DNA of 64,000 nucleotides from Paenibacillus thiaminolyticus (GCF_007066085.1 NZ_CP041405.1:2914001-2978000); one strand, 5' to 3'. Positions 24,872 to 34,167 are shown, counted from the stretch's first letter. The notes: a model not told the origin generated them from the letters alone. Program-made: numbers and translations.

Positions 24872-25033
24872 CTTGGTCTGCTTGGCCAGCTTGGTCTGCT
24901 TGGGCCGCTTGGCCAGCTTGGTCTGCTTGGGCCGCTTCGTCTGCTTGGCCAGCTTGGTCTGCTTGGTCTATCTCTTGGTCTTACTCTTGGTCTATCTCTT
25001 GGTCTATCTCTTGGCCTATCTCTTGGTCTATCT
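24872..25033. repeat. compound 9-bp and 12-bp tandem array behind the esterase gene
   Basis: Ten 9-bp units of the CTTGGTCTG / CTTGGCCAG / CTTGGGCCG type (24872-24961) lead straight into six 12-bp units of CTTGGTCTATCT (24962-25033). The last 12-bp unit contains the esterase stop codon (25028-25030). On the minus strand the array is therefore transcribed as the 3' untranslated end of the esterase mRNA. Confidence 0.93.
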
Positions 25034-25696
25034 CTCAGCCCTGCTGCGCAGCGAATGCTGCAGCAGCCAGTCGTAGAGCCCGTCACTGTTATACGTCTCG
25101 GTCCACGAATCATGACCGGCCTCGGGGTACACGGTCAGCTTCACATCGCCGCCCGCTTCCCGCAGCGCTTCAACCATCGCTTCCGATTGGCTCAGCGGGA
25201 CGACCGTATCCTTCGCCCCGTGGAATACCCACACCGGAACCTGCTTCAGCAGCGAGACCTGCTGCGGATTATGGCCCCCGCAGATCGGCACCAGCGCGGC
25301 GAACCGATCCGGGTAAGCGATTCCGAGGCTCCAGGTTCCAAATCCGCCCATGCTTAAGCCCGTCACATAGATTCGATCCGTATCCGCCCGGTAAGCGGCC
25401 GTCACCTCATCAAGCAATGCGATCACCGCGTCCATCTCCACTTGCCAGTGCGAATGCTCCGGGCATTGCGGCGCGATGATGATGAACGGCAGATCGGTAT
25501 GCTCCGCCAGCTTGGGAGGACCGTGAACCTTCACCTTCTCCAGATCGTTCCCCCGCTCGCCTGCCCCGTGAAGGAACAGAAGGACCGGCCATTTTTGGTC
25601 GGAAGAGGCATCATACTGCGCCGGCAAATGCAGCAAGTATTGAATATGTACCGTTTTGCGAATCTGTGTATTCAGGGTATGCGCGGTTAGAGCCAT
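25028..25696 (-). CDS. alpha/beta-hydrolase esterase (phospholipase/depolymerase-like)
   Basis: 222 aa cytosolic serine hydrolase. The oxyanion loop is LLFLHGAGERGND (about residues 38-50), the nucleophile elbow GLSMGGFG, the acid FHGAKDTVVP, and the catalytic His YPEAGHDSW. It resembles the small COG4099 (predicted peptidase/PHB-depolymerase-like) carboxylesterases. AGGTGA precedes the ATG. The gene's stop codon lies in a tandem repeat, so the last residues (RSRAER) may vary by repeat slippage. Confidence 0.83.
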   Translation of the reverse strand: MALTAHTLNTQIRKTVHIQYLLHLPAQYDASSDQKWPVLLFLHGAGERGNDLEKVKVHGPPKLAEHTDLPFIIIAPQCPEHSHWQVEMDAVIALLDEVTAAYRADTDRIYVTGLSMGGFGTWSLGIAYPDRFAALVPICGGHNPQQVSLLKQVPVWVFHGAKDTVVPLSQSEAMVEALREAGGDVKLTVYPEAGHDSWTETYNSDGLYDWLLQHSLRSRAER

Positions 25697-25811
25697 TATG
25701 CGTCACCTCATGTGTTCGAATTCCGCCGCAGCGGCATTGCTCCCTTCATTGTATCATGAATGCGTTCACAATGGCTGTGCTGTAAGGTGCGGCCCGCGCT
25801 CTCGTTCCCGG

Positions 25812-26360
25812 CTACCTCGTCCCTTCGCTCCGGCCTGCGACGCTCCAGCGATGCGCATATTGCCGCAGCCGCGGATGCGTCTCCTCCGGCTCGGACGCCA
25901 ACAGGAGGCGGAGCTTCCCGATCCATGCCGCGAAGGAAGAGAAGGAGGCCAGCTGGTTGGCTGTCTCCGGCGTCACATATAAGAAATAAGGAGAGGGATA
26001 CTTCTCCGTCAGATGGCGAAGGGCGGCATCAAGCGGCGTATACTTCTTGCGCTTGCCTTCCCAATCTTCGATGGCCACCTTTGCACTGTCTCTGCCGCCC
26101 CGCTCCCGGGCCCATTGCTCCAACCGGTTCACCCGCTTATAATAGGCGGTCGCGGTTCCCTTCGCCATTCGCTTCAACGTCTCCTCGTGGATCGGATACA
26201 GCACTAACATTTTGAAGGCATACATCGCGGCATATTCCGCGGCCCGATCGAGTTCTTCCGCTGTGGCGCGTTCAAAAGAATCGTAGTAAATCAGCGTTCC
26301 TTTCTCCTTCTCGACCGGCGGCTCATAGCCATACGGTACGGTGATGTTGCTGCGTCCCAT
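25812..26360 (-). CDS. conserved hypothetical protein, 182 aa
   Basis: The ATG follows GGGAG. A soluble, charged alpha/beta protein. Blocks that look conserved are MYAFKMLVLYPIHEETLKRMAKGTATAYYKRV and YTPLDAALRHLTEKYPSPYFLYVTPETANQLASFSSFAAWIGKLRL. It has no signal peptide or membrane segment. It heads a run of three small genes in the same direction (28 nt to the next upstream gene). Function not recognised. Confidence 0.68.
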   Translation of the reverse strand: MGRSNITVPYGYEPPVEKEKGTLIYYDSFERATAEELDRAAEYAAMYAFKMLVLYPIHEETLKRMAKGTATAYYKRVNRLEQWARERGGRDSAKVAIEDWEGKRKKYTPLDAALRHLTEKYPSPYFLYVTPETANQLASFSSFAAWIGKLRLLLASEPEETHPRLRQYAHRWSVAGRSEGTR

Positions 26361-26387
26361 GGCTGCTCCCTTCTGGGCGGAGATTCG

Positions 26388-26684
26388 TTATTCGTCCGCC
26401 TCGGCATAATGCTCGCTGCAGAACAAGTTCACCGCCGCTATCTCATTGTCTTCCAGATCGAACTCCAGATAGCGTTCGGTCGTCCGCTCATAGAGCTCGT
26501 GCTTCACAATATAGGCCCGCTCCGCCTCGACGGCATAGATAACTCGGACGTAGACGCCGTGTTCCGAATACAGTTCATCTTCCTCGGACACTTCGATATC
26601 GAGTCTGAATTCATAGCGCCGTCCGGCCAAAATATGGAACGGATCCTTTACTAATTCTATGCTATAGTCTGTGATGTTCAACAT
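26388..26684 (-). CDS. small conserved protein (DUF6509-like)
   Basis: 98 aa, ATG with AAGGGATGAG ahead. Mostly beta, acidic: ITDYSIELVKDPFHILAGRRYEFRLDIEVSEEDELYSEHGVYVRVIYAVE, then IVKHELYERTTERYLEFDLEDNEI and NLFCSEHY. This pattern matches the short proteins labelled DUF6509 in Paenibacillaceae as I recall them. No catalytic motif is evident. It lies 27 nt upstream of the 182-aa protein gene and is probably co-transcribed. Confidence 0.68.
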   Translation of the reverse strand: MLNITDYSIELVKDPFHILAGRRYEFRLDIEVSEEDELYSEHGVYVRVIYAVEAERAYIVKHELYERTTERYLEFDLEDNEIAAVNLFCSEHYAEADE

Positions 26685-26771
26685 GATCTCATCCCTTCGC
26701 TAGATTGCCTGCCAGGCAGCTTCCTGCCAACGCTTCAGTTCCTGCGACAGAGCCCGAGAGCTTCAGCAAAA

Positions 26772-27131
26772 TTACTCTATCGGCTCCACATGATCCAGGG
26801 GCACCCAGCCCCATTCTTCTTCCCCTTCCCGCCGGCACCACACCCACTTGTTCAGCTCCCGGTGCACATTCACGATATCGCCGGGGTCGACATTCAATTC
26901 ATGGGCGCAATACGCTTCGAGAATGATGCCTTCCTGATCCCGCTTCTCGATAATCTGCTCGGGCACCCAGCCCTCCAGCTTCCGATCGAGTGTATAACAG
27001 TAGCGCCAGTTGCGCCAGCCTTCCGGACCATCATCCAATCTCCCCAGAATTACCCGCTGTCCGGCTGACAACCGGATCGGCTGAGGATAATTGGAACGAT
27101 GGGCCTTGATCACTCGATAGGGACGGCTCAT
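26772..27131 (-). CDS. tandem SH3-like domain protein
   Basis: 119 aa from the ATG with AAGGAGGAGA 7 nt ahead. Two bacterial SH3-like repeats: residues 1-55 (PYRVIKAHRSNYPQPIRLSAGQRVILGRLDDGPEGWRNWRYC...EGWVPEQIIE) and 60-119 (GIILEAYCAHELNVDPGDIVNVHRELNKWVWCRREGEEEWGWVPLDHVEPI). No signal peptide, so an intracellular ligand-binding or adaptor role is likely. It is the first of the three small genes in this run. Confidence 0.78.
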   Translation of the reverse strand: MSRPYRVIKAHRSNYPQPIRLSAGQRVILGRLDDGPEGWRNWRYCYTLDRKLEGWVPEQIIEKRDQEGIILEAYCAHELNVDPGDIVNVHRELNKWVWCRREGEEEWGWVPLDHVEPIE

Positions 27132-27234
27132 CCCGCTCTCCTCCTTCATTCAAGAACATACATTCCTATCATAGCAGAAATCGTCTCTTCTAAAAAATCC
27201 CGGCGGCCCAAGCGGACCGTCGGGGAACAAAGCT

Positions 27235-29685
27235 TTATTTCGAGAAACGAATCGTCTGCGCCGTATTATAGTTCGCGCGCGTACCGTTCCCCAGCTGGCC
27301 ATAATCATTATTCGTTCCGTAGGCCCATAGCTGCCCGTTCGAGATGACGAACACATTGCTGTTGGCCGCAGCGGCGTAATCGGCCTTCTGATACAGATTG
27401 CCTGTCCGGAACGGATTGGATAAATAACCGAAGAAGAGCATCTCCTTATGTTTCGTCAGCAGAATGGCCCCATGGGAGCCCGCCGTGACGGAGGCATAGG
27501 TTGGCTTGTCCCGCTTGCCGAGCGGCCCGTTGGAATAAGCGTCGAAGTTCCGGGTCGGCGCAGCGGACGCATCCGTTCCCTTCTGCATCTTGAAGGGCAG
27601 CCCGAATCCGAGAGTGCGGGCGGAATTGTCGCCCCAGGCCCACGGATTCCCCTTCTCATCCAATCCGACCGCGAAGTCTCCGTTCCGGCTCCCGGCCGCA
27701 ATCGTCGTCATTTTCGCAAATCCCGGCAGCTGCGCCGCCGCATATTTCTTCTTCTGCACGATATTTTTCCATGACCAGACCGTACCGTCCTTCAGCACCG
27801 CATAGCTTCGCATATTCCCCGCCGCGATCGCCTTCGCTCGGCCAATGTCCAGCTTCCACATAAAATCCTCGGGATCAACTACCGTGCCATAGTAAAGGAT
27901 GCCGCCCATCTGGTATACATCCCCGTTCGCCGTCAAGATGACGGCGCCGCGCTCATATGCGCTGATATCGGCAACCTTGTCCTGCCCGAACCGTTCGATT
28001 AAGGTTGGCGCACCCGCATTCTCCAGCCCAAGCCGCTGCAGATTCCCCCAGCCATACAGCTGTCCGTTGTTCAGGAGCAGCAGCGAGAAGTCTTCCCCGG
28101 CCTGCAGCTTCTTGACGCCGTTGTACGTGCCGATGAGGCGCGGCGTTATATATTGCTCTGCGGACTCTGCGTTGATCTGGTGCGCGCGGTTGCTGCCCCA
28201 TCCGTACAGCTTCCCGTCCTTCGTCACGGCCAACGTGTGGTTGTCCCCCGCTGCCACCAGCTCCGTCTGAGTCATTCCCTTGATGGGCTCCGGATCGAAC
28301 AGAAGCGGATAGGGCTGCCCATTGCCGAGCTGCCCGTACGCATTATTGCCCCAGGCCAGCAGCCTGCCGTCCGCCCCGATCGCGATCGTATGGCCGTCCC
28401 GGAAGCCGAGCGCCGCATGCTCGGCTGCGATGACGCCGCTCAGATTGCGGTCCGGCTCGGCATTGAAGGCAGATTGGCTATAATAGCTGAAGCTTCCGTC
28501 CGCCAGCTTCACTTCCGGCAAGTTCTTGAAGATGCCAATCACATGGGAGTCGGTGTTGACTATCTTGGGCACTTTAGGAGATGAAATATCATCGTTAAGC
28601 ATCCACAGATCGAATTGCTCGCTGATCAACAAAGCGCCGCGGTAGTAAGGCTCGAGATCAACGATTTTGGGCAGGCCCTTCACCTGCTCCGGCATCGAAT
28701 CTTTATCGTATACATTTCTTGTCCATAGCCATACCGCCCCGTCAGATGTCAATGCCATATGCTGCCCATCATTGCCGATGCGGATTTTCTCGACCTTCTG
28801 CAGCTGGGGAAGCTTCTTCAGCTTCACTTGCTTGGGGGACTGTTGGCCGCTCGCCGCTTCCGGCTTGTCCCACGCATATACCGTCCCGTCCTGCTTCAAC
28901 ACCAAGCCCCCGGCAACCGAGAGCTGAATCTGCTTCGCCCCGGGCACCTTGGCAATCCGCAGCGGGGATGTCCGCTCCTCATGGGTGTACCAGTACCAGA
29001 TCTGGCCGTCATCGGTCAGGGCCGCCCCTTCATAGAAATCAGCCACGACCTGCACGGCGCCGGGGATGGCGGAGATCAGCTTCGGCGTTCTCACATACAG
29101 CGCTTCCCGCGTCCCGGGAACGGCTCCGTGCAATGCCGGGCTCAGCTCGCCGAAGGCCCACAGCCGCTTCTTGTCGTCAATATAATAAGAAGCGGATGAC
29201 GTGACCGCGATTCTCGCCTTATACGGCTCAAGCTCCTTCATTGTGCTCAGCAGCTTCGCCCTTTCACCCGCAGTCATCATGCCATTGATCAACTCGAAGC
29301 TGCCTTCTCGCTTAATATCCGTCCAATGGGTGTTATCACCCCATTCGACGGACACATACCGGGCTTCCTCGACCTCCCCCATGGACGTCCTGATGAAGCC
29401 CTTCTCGTCGAACTCGCGAAATGTGGCTTGCATCGCCTCTCCATCGCGCTGGAGATAGGCGCCGATGACGACATACTGTCCATCTGGCAAAGGCTTGCCG
29501 GCATACTCCGGCGCCAAGACTTCCACATATAGCGTCCGATCCGGCGCCAGGAAGGCATTGATCGAGACCGTGCCTCCCTCCGCCGCGCTTGCCGGTTCCG
29601 CATGCAGCACGGCCGCCACCGACCACAGCAGCGCGATCAGCAACATCAGCGCTGCCGTTCCGCTTCTTTTTCTCATGCCCGTCAT
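27235..29685 (-). CDS. secreted RCC1-type beta-propeller protein
   Basis: 816 aa. Signal peptide at residues 1-35 (ALMLLIALLWSVAAVLHAEPASA). A short N-terminal beta domain follows to about 145, then a long run of RCC1/ATS1 repeats, best seen in LLAWGNNAYGQLGNGQPY, KLYGWGSNRAHQINAES, LYGWGNLQRLG, PWAWGDNSARTLGFG and LWAYGTNNDYGQLGNGT. The repeats probably form one or two seven-bladed propellers used for extracellular binding. No cell-wall anchor is seen. Monocistronic. Confidence 0.82.
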   Translation of the reverse strand: MTGMRKRSGTAALMLLIALLWSVAAVLHAEPASAAEGGTVSINAFLAPDRTLYVEVLAPEYAGKPLPDGQYVVIGAYLQRDGEAMQATFREFDEKGFIRTSMGEVEEARYVSVEWGDNTHWTDIKREGSFELINGMMTAGERAKLLSTMKELEPYKARIAVTSSASYYIDDKKRLWAFGELSPALHGAVPGTREALYVRTPKLISAIPGAVQVVADFYEGAALTDDGQIWYWYTHEERTSPLRIAKVPGAKQIQLSVAGGLVLKQDGTVYAWDKPEAASGQQSPKQVKLKKLPQLQKVEKIRIGNDGQHMALTSDGAVWLWTRNVYDKDSMPEQVKGLPKIVDLEPYYRGALLISEQFDLWMLNDDISSPKVPKIVNTDSHVIGIFKNLPEVKLADGSFSYYSQSAFNAEPDRNLSGVIAAEHAALGFRDGHTIAIGADGRLLAWGNNAYGQLGNGQPYPLLFDPEPIKGMTQTELVAAGDNHTLAVTKDGKLYGWGSNRAHQINAESAEQYITPRLIGTYNGVKKLQAGEDFSLLLLNNGQLYGWGNLQRLGLENAGAPTLIERFGQDKVADISAYERGAVILTANGDVYQMGGILYYGTVVDPEDFMWKLDIGRAKAIAAGNMRSYAVLKDGTVWSWKNIVQKKKYAAAQLPGFAKMTTIAAGSRNGDFAVGLDEKGNPWAWGDNSARTLGFGLPFKMQKGTDASAAPTRNFDAYSNGPLGKRDKPTYASVTAGSHGAILLTKHKEMLFFGYLSNPFRTGNLYQKADYAAAANSNVFVISNGQLWAYGTNNDYGQLGNGTRANYNTAQTIRFSK

Positions 29686-29844
29686 TCCGCAACCCCCCGG
29701 TATATAGGTATATAGTCACAATTTCTTTATCGTGAAAAAATGCCTAGGTGATGAGACGTTAAGCCCCTTCCAAGCACAAAATTCAGCAGAGTTAATTTAC
29801 CACAGTATGGGTTCATGGAAGATTCGCATTGATTTATGGTGACC

Positions 29845-30801
29845 TTAGCATTTCGATAGGATATTACGAGGGTGAGACAGAATGCCCTCCCCTTCCCGTT
29901 CGACAATCTGAATAAAGACATCAGCGATGTCGGGATCGAATTGCGTGCCTTTATGCTTGCGAATCTCATCAAGGGCATAGCGGATATCGGCCTCATGCCG
30001 GTAGACCCGCCTTGACGTCATCACGTCGAAGGAGTCGGCCACAGCCATAATGCGGGCCGCCAACGGAATATCGGTACCCTGCAATCCATGCGGATATCCG
30101 GTCCCGTCATAGCGTTCGTGATGGAATAGAATCATGTCGAGAACGCCGTTTTTTTCAAAAAAGGAAATATGCTTCACCATCTCATAGCCGATGACGGGAT
30201 GCTGCTTAATCACCTCGTACTCTTCCTTCGTCAGCTTGGACGGCTTGTTCAAAATCGCTTCGGGCACGCCTATTTTTCCGATATCATGCAAAAGTCCGCC
30301 GATATAAATATGTCCGCACTGTTTGCGCTTCAGCCTCATCTCCATCGCAATGCATACGGCATAATAAGCTACATTGTCCGAATGGTAAGCCGTGTACGGA
30401 TCTCTCGAATCCAGCGATTTGGCTAAGGTCAACGTCAAGTTCAGCGTATTCTCTTTTTCCCGGTTGTAATATTTAATGGCTAACGATATCGATAAGATCG
30501 CCAATAAATGAATGAGGGCTTGGGATAGAAACACATTGACATGCGGGAACGGAAAGGGCGCCAACGCGTAATGGAGCCATGTAATGACAGCGGCGGCGAG
30601 AACCTGCAGCATCGCATTGCGCCAGAATACAAATCCGGCAAACACCGTATCGACGAGATACCAGATGAACATATCCCGCTCCGGATACAGGAATACGTCA
30701 ATCCATATCGTAAAGGATAAACATAATCCGTACAGCACAATAAACAGGGTAGGCCGCTCCCACCATATTTTCAGTAATCTTTTTTGCTCAAAATAAACCA
30801 T
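29845..30801 (-). CDS. membrane HD-GYP domain protein (putative c-di-GMP phosphodiesterase)
   Basis: 318 aa from the ATG with AAGGTGG 3 nt ahead. Residues 1-125 hold about five membrane helices. The HD-GYP domain runs from about 135 to 310: YHSDNVAYYAVCIAMEM, HDIGKIGVPEAILNKPSKLT, KQHPVIGYEMV, HHERYDGTGYPHGLQGTDIPLAARIMAVAD and KGTQFDPDIADVF. All metal-ligand His/Asp residues of the HD and GYP motifs appear present, so hydrolysis of c-di-GMP is plausible. The N-terminal module probably senses a membrane or small-molecule cue. Confidence 0.87.
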   Translation of the reverse strand: MVYFEQKRLLKIWWERPTLFIVLYGLCLSFTIWIDVFLYPERDMFIWYLVDTVFAGFVFWRNAMLQVLAAAVITWLHYALAPFPFPHVNVFLSQALIHLLAILSISLAIKYYNREKENTLNLTLTLAKSLDSRDPYTAYHSDNVAYYAVCIAMEMRLKRKQCGHIYIGGLLHDIGKIGVPEAILNKPSKLTKEEYEVIKQHPVIGYEMVKHISFFEKNGVLDMILFHHERYDGTGYPHGLQGTDIPLAARIMAVADSFDVMTSRRVYRHEADIRYALDEIRKHKGTQFDPDIADVFIQIVEREGEGILSHPRNILSKC

Positions 30802-30971
30802 AATCCACCTTATCTCGGGATTCGAGGTTGAACGGATAACGTACCCGGCCCCCTTACCCTTCATTGCCTGGCATCCGACTCAGGCCGCATGCTGCAACCC
30901 TGATGTCACACCAAGCGATTCCCGAATGATAATACCTGCTTGTTCATACCTTCATATCGTAAAGCCGTTAA

Positions 30972-31433
30972 TTACTCCAAAGTCCAATCGGCGAACTGTT
31001 CCTCCGATATCACTTCGATTCCGTGCCTTCTCAGGAGCGCAGCGGTCACGCCGAGGCCAGCCTTCGCCTTGCCTGCGAATTCTCCATTATAAATCATCGA
31101 GCTTCCGCAAGATGGGCTGTATTCTTTGAGCACGACCAGCGTGGCCTTCATCGCTTGGGCCTGTCTCAGCGTCTCGAAGGCTCCCTCGACATACATGGCG
31201 GTCACGTCTCTGCCTGATCGCTCGATCACCTGGGCCTTTCCGCCTAGGACATCCTCCCCATCTCCGCCGATAATCTCGGCCGGCTCCCGGGGCGTCGCGA
31301 AGCCTCCCAGCAGCTCCGGGCATGCGGTAACGGCTTTGCCTTCCTCCAGCAGCTTCGTGATGTGATGATCGAGACGGTGGGTACCATCATATCTTACTTC
31401 CAATCCGGCCAGACAAGCACTGACGATAATCAC
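30972..31433 (-). CDS. DUF523 / TudS-like thiouracil desulfurase
   Basis: 153 aa from a GTG with GAGGAAG ahead. Three Cys motifs that bind the [4Fe-4S] cluster in TudS are present: VSACLAGLEVRYDG (Cys7), TACPELLGGFATPREPAEI (Cys about 38) and LKEYSPSCGSSMIYNG (Cys about 108). The family removes sulfur from 2-thiouracil and related bases in tRNA degradation products. It stands alone. Confidence 0.85.
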   Translation of the reverse strand: MIIVSACLAGLEVRYDGTHRLDHHITKLLEEGKAVTACPELLGGFATPREPAEIIGGDGEDVLGGKAQVIERSGRDVTAMYVEGAFETLRQAQAMKATLVVLKEYSPSCGSSMIYNGEFAGKAKAGLGVTAALLRRHGIEVISEEQFADWTLE

Positions 31434-31604
31434 GTTTCTTCCTCTTTTCTATTCGATTCGAATCTGCAGCTACCAATTGCCTATCTATTTTACCTCGACA
31501 ACCTGCAGGAATAAACAAAAAACCGAGAAAAAACAGGAGAAATTTCCTAAATTCCGCTCGGTAAATCGCTTTTTCTAGTTATGGACGCGGACATGGGTAC
31601 AAAA

Positions 31605-31655
31605 AAGAAGCCGAGGGGCCTCAGGCTCAACGCCCGAGGCTGTCTCGGCTTCCGC
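31605..31655 (-). terminator. terminator of the tetR gene
   Basis: On the minus strand GAAGCCGAGACAGCCTCGGG...CCTGAGGCCCCTCGGCTTC is a branched stem followed by TTTTTT. Confidence 0.8.
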
Positions 31656-31673
31656 TGCGTTATGGCTGCTTCG

Positions 31674-32276
31674 TCACCTTGACGCAAGCAAATGATAAAG
31701 AGCCTTCTTATATAAATGGGGAGGCATGCTCTCATCGCCAATATAGCTGAATATGGCCAGGCCATTTTCCAAGGACAGAATCGTCCATGCGATATCATCC
31801 GCCGATAACGCCGTACCGTCCTTCTCCCTCGACATCAGCTGCTTAATGGACCCCGAAATTTGCGTGACGGATTCCGTGAGCATGCGCGACCATTGGTGGC
31901 GCACCGCTTCTTCGCGCATCGCGTACAGCAAAAACTCGATATATAGCATATTCCAAGTCCGGTTTCTCTTCTTCACCGAACCGAAGCAGGCATCCATCGC
32001 GTCAATGAATTGGGAGATGGAATGCTGCCGCTCGATGACTTGCCGAATATTATCAACTTGCAGCTTCATCTGCTGCTCCAGTATGGCGAGAAAAAGCTCC
32101 TCTTTCGACTTGAAATGAGCATACACGGCCCCCTTGCTGAAGCCCGCATGCTCTGCGATTTTATCTACAGAAGCGCCGTGGAGGCCGAGTTGGGCAAAGA
32201 TCTCGATTGCCGACTCGATAAGCAAATGCCGCGTTTCCTGTTTTCGTTGTTCCTGGGTTAATCTCCGTCTGCCCAT
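31674..32276 (-). CDS. TetR-family transcriptional regulator
   Basis: 200 aa from the ATG with GGGAGG ahead. The N-terminal HTH is LLIESAIEIFAQLGLHGASVDKIAEHAGFSKGAVYAHFKSKEELFLAIL (about residues 17-65). The C-terminal helical ligand domain includes WNMLYIEFLLYAMREEAVRHQW. It is divergent from the heme O synthase gene, and the 107-bp spacer carries two direct TAGTATATAAA copies, so it probably represses that gene and itself. Confidence 0.85.
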   Translation of the reverse strand: MGRRRLTQEQRKQETRHLLIESAIEIFAQLGLHGASVDKIAEHAGFSKGAVYAHFKSKEELFLAILEQQMKLQVDNIRQVIERQHSISQFIDAMDACFGSVKKRNRTWNMLYIEFLLYAMREEAVRHQWSRMLTESVTQISGSIKQLMSREKDGTALSADDIAWTILSLENGLAIFSYIGDESMPPHLYKKALYHLLASR

Positions 32277-32293
32277 GGTTCTTCCTCCCTCAC

Positions 32294-32358
32294 TTGACAA
32301 TGATACCACACCCCATTAACATACCACATAGTATATAAATTCTGATTAGTATATAAAA
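32294..32358 (+). promoter_or_regulatory. ctaB promoter and candidate TetR sites
   Basis: TTGACA (32294-32299), 17 bp, TAACAT (32317-32322). Two TAGTATATAAA copies start at 32329 and 32347, 18 bp apart, just downstream of the predicted start site, where a repressor would block. Confidence 0.5.
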
Positions 32359-32383
32359 TTCATCATAAGGGGAGAGGTTCATC

Positions 32384-33295
32384 ATGCGAAGGGCGCTTGA
32401 CGTTCCACAGCGAGAGCGGACGCGGACGGCCATCTTGGCGCAGACAGTAAAGAGCGGAATTATCAAATCCAACCTGATTCCGATGTTCGCCGGGTTGACG
32501 TTGGCCTTATACACCTATGATCTGAGCTTGGTGGAGAAGCTGCCAGAAATGGTACTGGCCTTGATGGGATCGGTGTTCATCATGGGCGCGGCCGGAGCCT
32601 TCAATAACCTGTATGACCGGGATATCGACTCCGTCATGGAGAGAACCAAAAACAGGCCAACGGTGACCGGGGAAATCAAGCCGGCGGCCGTGCTCTGGCT
32701 TGGCATCTCCGCGTCTATTCTTGGTCTGGCGTCTTTATATTTGGCCACGCCGCTGGCCGCATTGCTCGGTTTTCTCGGTTTGTTCTTTTACGCGGTTCCC
32801 TATACGATGTGGAGCAAAAGAAAGACGGTCTACAATACGGAGATAGGCAGCATTGCCGGAGCCATGCCTCCGCTTATCGGATGGGCCGCGATCTATCCGG
32901 ATCTGACCCATCCTGCGATTATCGGACTTTTTGTACACGCTGTCATCTGGCAGATGCCCCACTTCTATGCGATCGCGATCCGCAAGCATGAAGAGTACAG
33001 GGCCGCTAACATTCCGATGCTTCCCGTCGTCAAAGGCATCCAGAGAACCTGCATGCAAACGAATCTTTATTTGACGGCTTTAATTGTGGCAAGCTGTCTG
33101 TTCTGGTCGCTAAGCCTCGGCCTGATGCTGGTCGCATTGCTGTCGAGCGTCTCCTGGCTGTTGCTCAGCATTGTCGGGTATCGAAAAATGGACTCCGAGA
33201 AATGGGCCAAATTCATGTTCTTGTTCTCGCTTTTTCATATGACCGTGTTGTTCTCCACCGTAATTATCTATTCTTTGATCGGCATATTGCTTTAA
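32384..33295 (+). CDS. ctaB: protoheme IX farnesyltransferase (heme O synthase)
   Basis: 303 aa UbiA-family prenyltransferase with about nine membrane helices. The first Asp-rich site is NNLYDRDIDSVMERTKNRP (about residues 75-93; N-x-x-x-D-x-x-x-D for Mg-farnesyl-PP), and the second region is HAVIWQMPHFYAIAIRKHEEYRAANIPMLP, typical of CyoE/CtaB. It adds a farnesyl group to heme B to make heme O for heme-copper oxidases. It is not next to ctaA or oxidase genes but to a tetR gene, so it may be a conditional second copy. Confidence 0.9.
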   Translation: MRRALDVPQRERTRTAILAQTVKSGIIKSNLIPMFAGLTLALYTYDLSLVEKLPEMVLALMGSVFIMGAAGAFNNLYDRDIDSVMERTKNRPTVTGEIKPAAVLWLGISASILGLASLYLATPLAALLGFLGLFFYAVPYTMWSKRKTVYNTEIGSIAGAMPPLIGWAAIYPDLTHPAIIGLFVHAVIWQMPHFYAIAIRKHEEYRAANIPMLPVVKGIQRTCMQTNLYLTALIVASCLFWSLSLGLMLVALLSSVSWLLLSIVGYRKMDSEKWAKFMFLFSLFHMTVLFSTVIIYSLIGILL

Positions 33296-33357
33296 GCGCC
33301 CACGCATAGGCAAAACTCTGACGCCGCAGTTCTTCATAGCTGGCGCGGATGACGCCG

Positions 33358-34167
33358 CTAGCCGTGATTTTGATGGTATTCGCGATGGCGCGGCAGCGCC
33401 ATCTTCACCTGGCCGCGTCCTGCTTGAACCATTGGGCTGCGGCCGGCATATGGCTGCGCTTGAAGCTCGTCTACACGCACGCATTGGTATCCTTGCAAGC
33501 GCAGCTTGGCAAGAACCTCCCGCAGACTCTTCAGCATTTGCTGCGGAGCATCCTCGTCCGCGCCGGCCGTATCGCCGCTGTCATGCAGCAGCACGATCGA
33601 TCCGGGCTTGATGCTCCGCATCAGCCTCCGCGTCAACCGCTCCGCATCCGTACCGCGCGTCCAATCCCACCCCATGACGGACCAGAGCACGATCCGGTAT
33701 GATTGGCGCAATGAGAACAAATCCCCGGCGTTCACGATTCCCCATGGCGGCCGATAAAACACAGGGCGTTCTCCGACGATGCCCTCGACAATATCGGCCG
33801 TTCGCTCCACATGCCGCTCCCTCACCTGCCCGGGCGTCATCAACCAATTGGACAGATGTGTATAGTTGTGTATCCCGATCTGATGGCCTTCAAGATATAT
33901 TCGCCTCGTCAAATCCGAGTACTGCTCCGCCTTGCTGCCCAGCACGAAAAAGGTGGCCTTGACTCCATGATCCTGCAGCAAATCAAGCAGTTGAGGCGTG
34001 TACCGCGGATCAGGACCATCATCAAAGGTAAGGGCAATCCTGGCCGTCGGCCTCCCTTTCCGCAACACGCCAACCCCGCATATTCTCGTGATCAGAAAGG
34101 GAATCCCCATGTAGCAGACGATCAGCAACAGGATCAACAGGACTCCGCCAAGCATCAGCTTTTGCAT
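33358..34167 (-). CDS. membrane-anchored polysaccharide deacetylase
   Basis: 269 aa from the ATG (MQKLMLGGVLLILLLIVCYMG), which overlaps the YkoP-like gene's end by 13 nt; the longer frame to 34329 is antisense-like coding in the ykoP region. One N-terminal membrane helix, then a NodB domain: LTFDDGPDPRYTPQLL (motif 1, catalytic Asp pair), GIHNYTHLS (motif 2, H-x(3)-H type), VFYRPPWGIVNAG (motif 3), DWTRG (motif 4) and IVLLHDSGD (motif 5). It should remove N- or O-acetyl groups from wall polysaccharide. Confidence 0.85.
   Translation of the reverse strand: MQKLMLGGVLLILLLIVCYMGIPFLITRICGVGVLRKGRPTARIALTFDDGPDPRYTPQLLDLLQDHGVKATFFVLGSKAEQYSDLTRRIYLEGHQIGIHNYTHLSNWLMTPGQVRERHVERTADIVEGIVGERPVFYRPPWGIVNAGDLFSLRQSYRIVLWSVMGWDWTRGTDAERLTRRLMRSIKPGSIVLLHDSGDTAGADEDAPQQMLKSLREVLAKLRLQGYQCVRVDELQAQPYAGRSPMVQAGRGQVKMALPRHREYHQNHG

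Noticed and set aside
24814..25479. 221-aa plus-strand Ala/Trp/Ser-rich frame and 84-aa minus-strand Arg/Pro frame
   Set aside because: Both are translations of the 9/12-bp array or antisense to the esterase.
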